DNA from: an uncultured Bacilli bacterium
GTDB taxonomy: Bacteria > Bacillota_I > Bacilli_A > RF39 > UBA660
Length of the DNA: 32,414 nt
Reading direction: 5' to 3'
NCBI GenBank assembly: GCA_947628275.1
Contig: CANQZD010000003.1
Location: 1-32,414, forward strand
The notes beneath the pieces were generated by a model that was not told the origin of the DNA, did no database searches, and worked only from the letters and a program-made list of their open reading frames with translations. Positions 26,864 to 32,414 of this stretch are shown here, in pieces. Position 1 is the first letter of the stretch; each line of letters starts with the position of its first letter. A program made the position numbers and the translations under genes.

Positions 26864-28483
26864 ATGAAGGTAACATATCAAAATGAAACAAAAATCTTTT
26901 CTAAGCCAATTACTTATTATGAGGCGAGTCAACAATTTGGGGTTAGTCACGCCATGGTTGCTTTAGTTAATTTTAACTTAGTCTCTTTAAGTGACAAAAT
27001 TACTAATGATGTAACAGTTAATTTTTTAGATATTAGACATGTTACTGGTTATAAAATATATCAAGCCGGTTTAAAATATTTATTTTTAGAAGCCATAAAT
27101 GAATTATATCCTAATAGTAAAGTTAAATTTTTGCACAGTGTACCTAAAGGTATTTTATGTGAAGTAAATATTAATCATGAATTAACAAGTACTGATATTT
27201 CACGTATTAAAGGTCAAATGGCTCATCTAGTAAGTAGTAGTGAACCATTTATTCCCTATCATTTGAAACCTATTGATGCTTATAATTACTATATTCAACT
27301 TCATGAAGAAGAAAAAGCCGAAATGATAAAAACATTAAGTAGTGATTTAGTAACTATGTATCGTTTAAAAAATAGCTTTAACTATTTTTATACATTTATG
27401 CCTTATGATACTTCTAGTTTAAATCGTTATTCAATTGTTTATATTGGTAAAAATAGGTTAGTTCTTGTTTGTCCAAGTTTAGCATTAAATGGTAAATTAC
27501 CAGATTATGTTCATTATGATAATATTATTAATAATTTTATGGAAACTCAAAGTTGGCTTAAATTAATTCATTGCCCTTATTTAGCTGATGTAAATACTTT
27601 AGTAAGTGAACAAAAAATTCAGAATTTCATTTCTATTAATGAAATAAGATTTCATGAAGATATTTTAAAATGTAGTGAACAAATTATGCAAAGTAAAGAT
27701 GTTAAATTTATATTAATTGCTGGTCCATCTAGTAGTGGTAAAACTACAACAACTAAAAGATTAAGTACTTTTTTAAGAAGTAAAGGGTATGATACTATAT
27801 GCCTTTCAACTGATGATTTTTTTGTTGAACGTAAAGATACTCCAAGAAATGCTCAAGGGGAAATGGACTTTGAATGTATAAGAGCTATTGATTTAGAATT
27901 ATTTAATGATACTTTAAATAGATTATTAAATCATGAAAAAGTTGAAATACCGGAATATAATTTCAAAGAAGGTAAAAAAATTTTTAATGGTCATTATATT
28001 GAATTAAAAGAAAATACGCTTATTTTAATTGAAGGACTTCATTGTCTAAATGATGATTTATTGCCTTTTATTGATAATAAATATAAATTTAAAATTTATT
28101 TAAGTCCTTTTATGCCTTTAAATATTGATCGGCATAATTATATATCAACATTAGATTTAAGATTAATTAGAAGAATTGTTAGAGATAGTAAAACAAGAGG
28201 TGTGAGTGTTGAAAGAACCATTTTAGATTGGAAGATGGTTAGAAATGGCGAGGAAAATTATATTTTTCCTTATGTAAGCCAAGCTAATATTATAATTAAT
28301 ACCGCTCTAGCGTATGAATTAGGCGTTTTAAAAGTTTATGCTTTACCGTTATTATATTCTGTTGCTTTAGATAGTACTTGTTACTCTGAAGCTCGGCGAT
28401 TAATAAAAAGTTTAGACCCATTTTTTACTATTAATAGTGAAATAGTTCCAAAAGATTCTATTTTAAGGGAGTTTATTGGTTAA
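26864..28483 (+). CDS. Nucleoside kinase: TGS/ThrRS-like N-terminus fused to uridine kinase/phosphoribulokinase-like domain
   Basis: N-terminal TGS-like and ThrRS-editing-like region, then P-loop IAGPSSSGKTTTTKRLS, EGLHCLND, Y..FPYVSQANIIINTA. Confidence 0.88.
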   Translation: MKVTYQNETKIFSKPITYYEASQQFGVSHAMVALVNFNLVSLSDKITNDVTVNFLDIRHVTGYKIYQAGLKYLFLEAINELYPNSKVKFLHSVPKGILCEVNINHELTSTDISRIKGQMAHLVSSSEPFIPYHLKPIDAYNYYIQLHEEEKAEMIKTLSSDLVTMYRLKNSFNYFYTFMPYDTSSLNRYSIVYIGKNRLVLVCPSLALNGKLPDYVHYDNIINNFMETQSWLKLIHCPYLADVNTLVSEQKIQNFISINEIRFHEDILKCSEQIMQSKDVKFILIAGPSSSGKTTTTKRLSTFLRSKGYDTICLSTDDFFVERKDTPRNAQGEMDFECIRAIDLELFNDTLNRLLNHEKVEIPEYNFKEGKKIFNGHYIELKENTLILIEGLHCLNDDLLPFIDNKYKFKIYLSPFMPLNIDRHNYISTLDLRLIRRIVRDSKTRGVSVERTILDWKMVRNGEENYIFPYVSQANIIINTALAYELGVLKVYALPLLYSVALDSTCYSEARRLIKSLDPFFTINSEIVPKDSILREFIG

Positions 28484-28502
28484 TTAGAAAGGATGATAAA
28501 AA

Positions 28503-29507
28503 ATGATTAAAGTAGCAATTAACGGTTTTGGAAGAATAGGAAGATTAGCGTTACGAGAAATGTTGATAACTACTGATTTTGATGTTGTAGCTATTAATGA
28601 TTTAGGAAGTGCCAGTGATTTAGCTTATTTATTTAAATATGATACTACTCACCGACGTTTTCATGATGATTTAATATCTTATGAAGATGATATGTTAGTT
28701 ATTAACAATGTTAAAAAAATTCCTGTTTTAAATGAAAAAGATCCTAAAAAATTACCTTGGGAAAGTCTAGATGTTGATTTAGTTTTAGAATGTACAGGAT
28801 TATTTACAAAATATGAAGATGCCTATGCTCATATTAAAGCTGGAGCTAAAAAAGTTTTAATTTCTGCACCTAGTAAGGGTGATGCTAAAACTATTGTATA
28901 TGGCGTTAATGATGATATTATTGATGGGAGTGAAGAAATCATCAGTGCTGCATCTTGTACCACTAATTGTCTAGCTCCAGTCTTAAAAGTTTTAGATGAT
29001 GAATTTAAAATAGTTAAAGGCTTTATGAGTACTATTCATGCTTATACAAATGACCAAGCCACATTAGATATCGCTCATAAAAAAGGTATTTTAAGTCGAA
29101 GAGGAAGAGCCAGTGCTGCTAACATTGTTCCAAGTAGTACTGGAGCTGCAAGTGCAATAGGTAAAGTTTTACCTAACTTAGAAGGAAAATTACTTGGTGG
29201 GGCTTATCGTGTTCCTGTTCTTGATGGTTCAATGATTGAATTAACTTTAGAATTGAAAACTAAAGTATCAGTTGAGATGATTAATAAAGCTTTTAAAAAA
29301 CATGCCAGTGATACTTTAAAATTCACTATGGATCCTGTTGTTTCTAGTGACATTATTGGTTGTTCATGTGCAGCTTTAGTAGATGGGTTATTAACAAGTG
29401 TTTTAGAAAGTGATAATAAACAATTAGTCAAAGTAGTCGCATGGTATGATAACGAATATGGTTATACTTGTCAGATGCTTAAAACAGCTAAAAAATTATT
29501 TAGATAG
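28503..29507 (+). CDS. gap: Glyceraldehyde-3-phosphate dehydrogenase
   Basis: INGFGRIGRLALRE, SAASCTTNCLAPVLKVL catalytic Cys, WYDNEYGYTCQML. Confidence 0.97.
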   Translation: MIKVAINGFGRIGRLALREMLITTDFDVVAINDLGSASDLAYLFKYDTTHRRFHDDLISYEDDMLVINNVKKIPVLNEKDPKKLPWESLDVDLVLECTGLFTKYEDAYAHIKAGAKKVLISAPSKGDAKTIVYGVNDDIIDGSEEIISAASCTTNCLAPVLKVLDDEFKIVKGFMSTIHAYTNDQATLDIAHKKGILSRRGRASAANIVPSSTGAASAIGKVLPNLEGKLLGGAYRVPVLDGSMIELTLELKTKVSVEMINKAFKKHASDTLKFTMDPVVSSDIIGCSCAALVDGLLTSVLESDNKQLVKVVAWYDNEYGYTCQMLKTAKKLFR

Positions 29508-29519
29508 GTTTGTGATTTT

Positions 29520-30737
29520 ATGAAAAAATGTTTACAAAACATGATTGTCAAAAATAAAAAAGTTATTTTAAGAGTTGATTATAATGTCCCCATATTAAAT
29601 GGTAAAATATTAGATGATTCTAAAATTAAACTTACATTAGATACTATTTATTATTTATTAAGTGAAAATTGCAAAATTATTATTCTTAGTCATTTAGGAA
29701 AAGTCCGTAATAATAATGATAAAAAGAAAAATTCTTTAGAACCAGTTGCTAATCATTTAAAAAGTATTTTAAATAAAGAAGATGTTTATTTTTCTAAAGA
29801 AAATTATGGTGTAGAAGTAATAAATAGAGTTAATAGTATGTTACCTGGTGAAATCCTTTTTTTAGAAAATACTCGTTTTATGGATGTCCCTAATCGCTTA
29901 GAAAGTAATTGTGATGCCCAATTAGCAGAATTTTGGGCTAGTTTAGGTGATGTCTTTGTAAACGATGCTTTTGGTTGTGCTCATCGGGCCCATGCTTCAA
30001 ATTATGGTATTAGTAAATATGTCCCTAGTTGTCTAGGCTTTTTAATGCAAAAAGAACTAGGAATGTTAAATCGTTTAGTTCTTCATCCACTTCATCCTTT
30101 TACAGTTATAATGGGTGGAGCTAAAATAGATGATAAATTAGAATTAATGGCTAGTTTACTTCCTAAATGTGATTATTTACTTTGTGGAGGAGGAATTGCC
30201 AATAGTTGTTTAGAAGCTTTAGGTTTTAATATTGGGGAGTCTTTAGCTACTACTGATGAAAAAACTATTAAAAAAATTCAAAAATTATTATTAAAATATA
30301 AAGAAAAATTTGTTTTACCATTAGATGCCGTTGTTGGCAGTACTTACGATGCAAATTTTGCTCAATATAAATTAATTGATAAAATAATTGATAATGATGT
30401 TATTTTTGATATTGGCAATAAAACTATTCAAAAATTTTCTGATATTATCATGAAAAGTGAAACTATATTTTTAAATGGAACTGTAGGTATTTACGAAAAT
30501 GTTATGTTTGCTAATGGAACAAAAGAATTACTTAAACTTTTAAAAAAGAGTGAAGCAATAGTTGTAGTTGGTGGTGGTGATGCTTCTAGTAGTGTTAACA
30601 ATTTAGGCTATGCTAATGCTTTTACTTATGTTTCAAGTGGCGGTGGGGCAACCTTAGAATATATAGCTACTGAACATTTAGTCGCTTTAGAGCCAATAGG
30701 AAAGGAAGAAGATGAAGTTGAAAAGCTTGATATGTAA
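29520..30737 (+). CDS. pgk: Phosphoglycerate kinase
   Basis: RVDYNVP, FVNDAFGCAHRAHAS, GGAKIDDKLEL, GGGDASSSV..SSGGGATLEYI. Confidence 0.96.
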   Translation: MKKCLQNMIVKNKKVILRVDYNVPILNGKILDDSKIKLTLDTIYYLLSENCKIIILSHLGKVRNNNDKKKNSLEPVANHLKSILNKEDVYFSKENYGVEVINRVNSMLPGEILFLENTRFMDVPNRLESNCDAQLAEFWASLGDVFVNDAFGCAHRAHASNYGISKYVPSCLGFLMQKELGMLNRLVLHPLHPFTVIMGGAKIDDKLELMASLLPKCDYLLCGGGIANSCLEALGFNIGESLATTDEKTIKKIQKLLLKYKEKFVLPLDAVVGSTYDANFAQYKLIDKIIDNDVIFDIGNKTIQKFSDIIMKSETIFLNGTVGIYENVMFANGTKELLKLLKKSEAIVVVGGGDASSSVNNLGYANAFTYVSSGGGATLEYIATEHLVALEPIGKEEDEVEKLDM

Positions 30738-31419
30738 CTTAAAAGCTAATTTTAATCTTGAAGATGTTTTAGAATATAAGAAAGTTTTAGTTAATCATGG
30801 TGATATACCTAATTTAATTGTTTGCCCATCTTTTTGCTTTCTACCAGTTATGTATTCTAAAAATTATCAAATCGGGGCTCAAGATGTCAGTGAATATGGC
30901 AATGGAGCTTACACTGGCAAAGTAAGCGTTAGAATGCTTAAAAGTTTAAGAGTTTCAGCCGTTTTATTAAATCATGCTGAATTAAAAAATAAAAAAAGTA
31001 AAGTTTTAGCTAAACTAAAAAAATGTTTGAAAGCTAAAATGCCTATTTATATATTTATAAGTGAAACTGCTGAAGAACATAATTATCAATATACCCTTAA
31101 AGTTTTACAAAATCAAATAGCCTATTATTTAAAAAATATTTCTCATGATAACTATCAATATATTTCATTTATTTATGAACCAAATTGGCTAATTGGCGAA
31201 ACCTCTTTAGAGGCTACTGAAATAAATAATCTTATTTATATTTTAAAAAAAGAATTAGAAAATACTTATCAACATTCATTTAATATTTTATATGGTGGTG
31301 GTGTAAACTTATCTTTAGTAGAAGCTTTAAAAGATAGTTTTGTTGATGGTTTTGCCATTGGAAATAATAGTCTTGATGTTAATAATATCCTTAATATTGT
31401 AAATACTCTTAAAAAGTGA
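30712..31419 (+). CDS. tpiA: Triosephosphate isomerase (divergent)
   Basis: NLKAN (Lys), GAQDVSEYGNGAYTGKVSVRMLK, LNHAELK (His), IYEPNWLIG (Glu), LYGGGV; position directly after pgk. Confidence 0.88.
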   Translation: MKLKSLICNLKANFNLEDVLEYKKVLVNHGDIPNLIVCPSFCFLPVMYSKNYQIGAQDVSEYGNGAYTGKVSVRMLKSLRVSAVLLNHAELKNKKSKVLAKLKKCLKAKMPIYIFISETAEEHNYQYTLKVLQNQIAYYLKNISHDNYQYISFIYEPNWLIGETSLEATEINNLIYILKKELENTYQHSFNILYGGGVNLSLVEALKDSFVDGFAIGNNSLDVNNILNIVNTLKK

Positions 31420-31460
31420 CAATACTCGACATAAATAGACAGTATTTGTCATTTTATTTT
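31417..31460 (+). terminator. Hairpin overlapping the tpiA stop, likely terminator
   Basis: TGACAATACT cgacataaatagac AGTATTTGTCA (one bulge) followed by TTTTATTTT. Confidence 0.6.
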
Positions 31461-31534
31461 CTTTTAATTTGACGTTTTATCTGGTATTATGTTCTTGGGT
31501 GTTGTAAATAGGAAGTACTAGAAAGGAAAAGAAA

Positions 31535-32299
31535 ATGAAAAAATTTAAAGCATTAGTAGTAGATGATAATAAGGAGTTTACGAATAATGTCTTAGAACAT
31601 TTTAAAAAAAGTGAAGTACTTGAAGTTACAAAAGTTATCCACAATGGAGAGGAAGTAATTAACTATTTAAAAGAACCCAATGACATTGATATTATCTTCT
31701 TAGATTTTTTAATGCCAGGGATGGATGGAGTTGCAATTTTAGAAGAAATGCAACGTTCTAAAATTCAAAAGAAAGTTATAGTTTTATCAAGTTTTTTAGA
31801 AGACTATACTATGAAAATGATTAAAAAATATCATGTTGATTATTATATGTTAAAACCAATATCTCTAGATTCACTAGAGAAAAGAGCTATAGAAATTTTA
31901 GAATCAGAACCTAATTCATCAGTAAATAAAGAAATTAATGAAGATATTGCTATTAAAACCAGTGAATTGTTACATAATTTAGGAATACCTTCTCAAATTA
32001 AAGGATATCAATATTTAAGAGAAGGAATATTAATGATATATCAAAATAATAATTTTATTGGTAGTATTACTAAATATTTATATCCAGAAATAGCTAGACG
32101 GCACGCGACAACTGCTTCAAGAGTTGAAAGAGCAATTAGACATGCTATTGAAGTTTCTTGGAATAGAGGCGACTACAAAATGATGAATAAATTATTTGGT
32201 AATAGTATTGACTATGATCGAGCTAAACCAACCAATTCAGAATTTTTAGTTACTATAAGTGATGCCTTAAGAATAGGCAATAAAGCAATCTTTGCTTAA
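31535..32299 (+). CDS. spo0A: Sporulation master response regulator Spo0A
   Basis: Receiver domain (VVDDNKEF, FLDFLMPGMDG, LKP) plus Spo0A_C signature HNLGIPSQIKGYQYLREGI...TTASRVERAIRHAIEVSWNRG...KPTNSEFLVTISDALR. Confidence 0.96.
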   Translation: MKKFKALVVDDNKEFTNNVLEHFKKSEVLEVTKVIHNGEEVINYLKEPNDIDIIFLDFLMPGMDGVAILEEMQRSKIQKKVIVLSSFLEDYTMKMIKKYHVDYYMLKPISLDSLEKRAIEILESEPNSSVNKEINEDIAIKTSELLHNLGIPSQIKGYQYLREGILMIYQNNNFIGSITKYLYPEIARRHATTASRVERAIRHAIEVSWNRGDYKMMNKLFGNSIDYDRAKPTNSEFLVTISDALRIGNKAIFA

Positions 32300-32310
32300 A
32301 TAAAATAATA

Positions 32311-32341
32311 TAGAATACAAATTTTAAAATGTATTCTTTTT
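32311..32341 (+). terminator. Intrinsic terminator after spo0A
   Basis: AGAATACA aattttaaaa TGTATTCT followed by T-run. Confidence 0.85.
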
Positions 32342-32353
32342 TGGTACTATAAA

Positions 32354-32401
32354 AGTGTAATAATTAACTACAAAAAGTAGTTGAATATTACACTTCTTTT
32401 T
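32354..32401. terminator. Second long hairpin at the window end
   Basis: AGTGTAATA-att-AACTAC aaaaa GTAGTT-gaa-TATTACACT followed by CTTTTTATT. Confidence 0.7.
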
Positions 32402-32414
32402 ATTATGATTGAAG

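Noticed and set aside
30690-30737. Programmed frameshift producing a PGK-TIM fusion
   Set aside because: tpiA has its own ATG with a purine-rich RBS (AGGAAAGGAAG) and no convincing slippery site is present; translational coupling is simpler.

Overview
AT-rich, gene-dense chromosomal segment, probably from a Bacillota/Mollicutes-like gut lineage (taxonomy is inference). TGA is used as a stop (e.g. the end of leuS) and TGG encodes Trp, so the genetic code is standard. In order, the window contains: a promoter and leucine T-box riboswitch controlling a small membrane protein plus leuS; a SpoVB/MurJ-like flippase; a Met/Asn-rich coiled-coil protein; trmB; a surface-glycan locus (ABC-type glycan exporter, several GT2 glycosyltransferases, DUF2142-like, DUF2304-like and SMR/EamA-like membrane proteins); a gene cluster resembling part of a type IV secretion system (a membrane-anchored multidomain wall hydrolase with possible SpoIID-like, M23 and phage-tail-lysozyme-like regions, a bitopic protein of possible VirB8/TcpC type, and a VirD4/TraG coupling ATPase); a 1421-aa repeat-rich wall-anchored surface protein ending in NPQTGD; clpP; a TGS-uridine-kinase-like protein; gap-pgk-tpiA; and spo0A. 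The most notable observation is a G10 homopolymer lying exactly between the -35 (TTGACT) and the extended -10 (TGTTATAAT) of the surface-protein promoter. This architecture strongly suggests phase-variable transcription by slipped-strand mispairing. No CRISPR array, tRNA, rRNA or complete transposon was seen.
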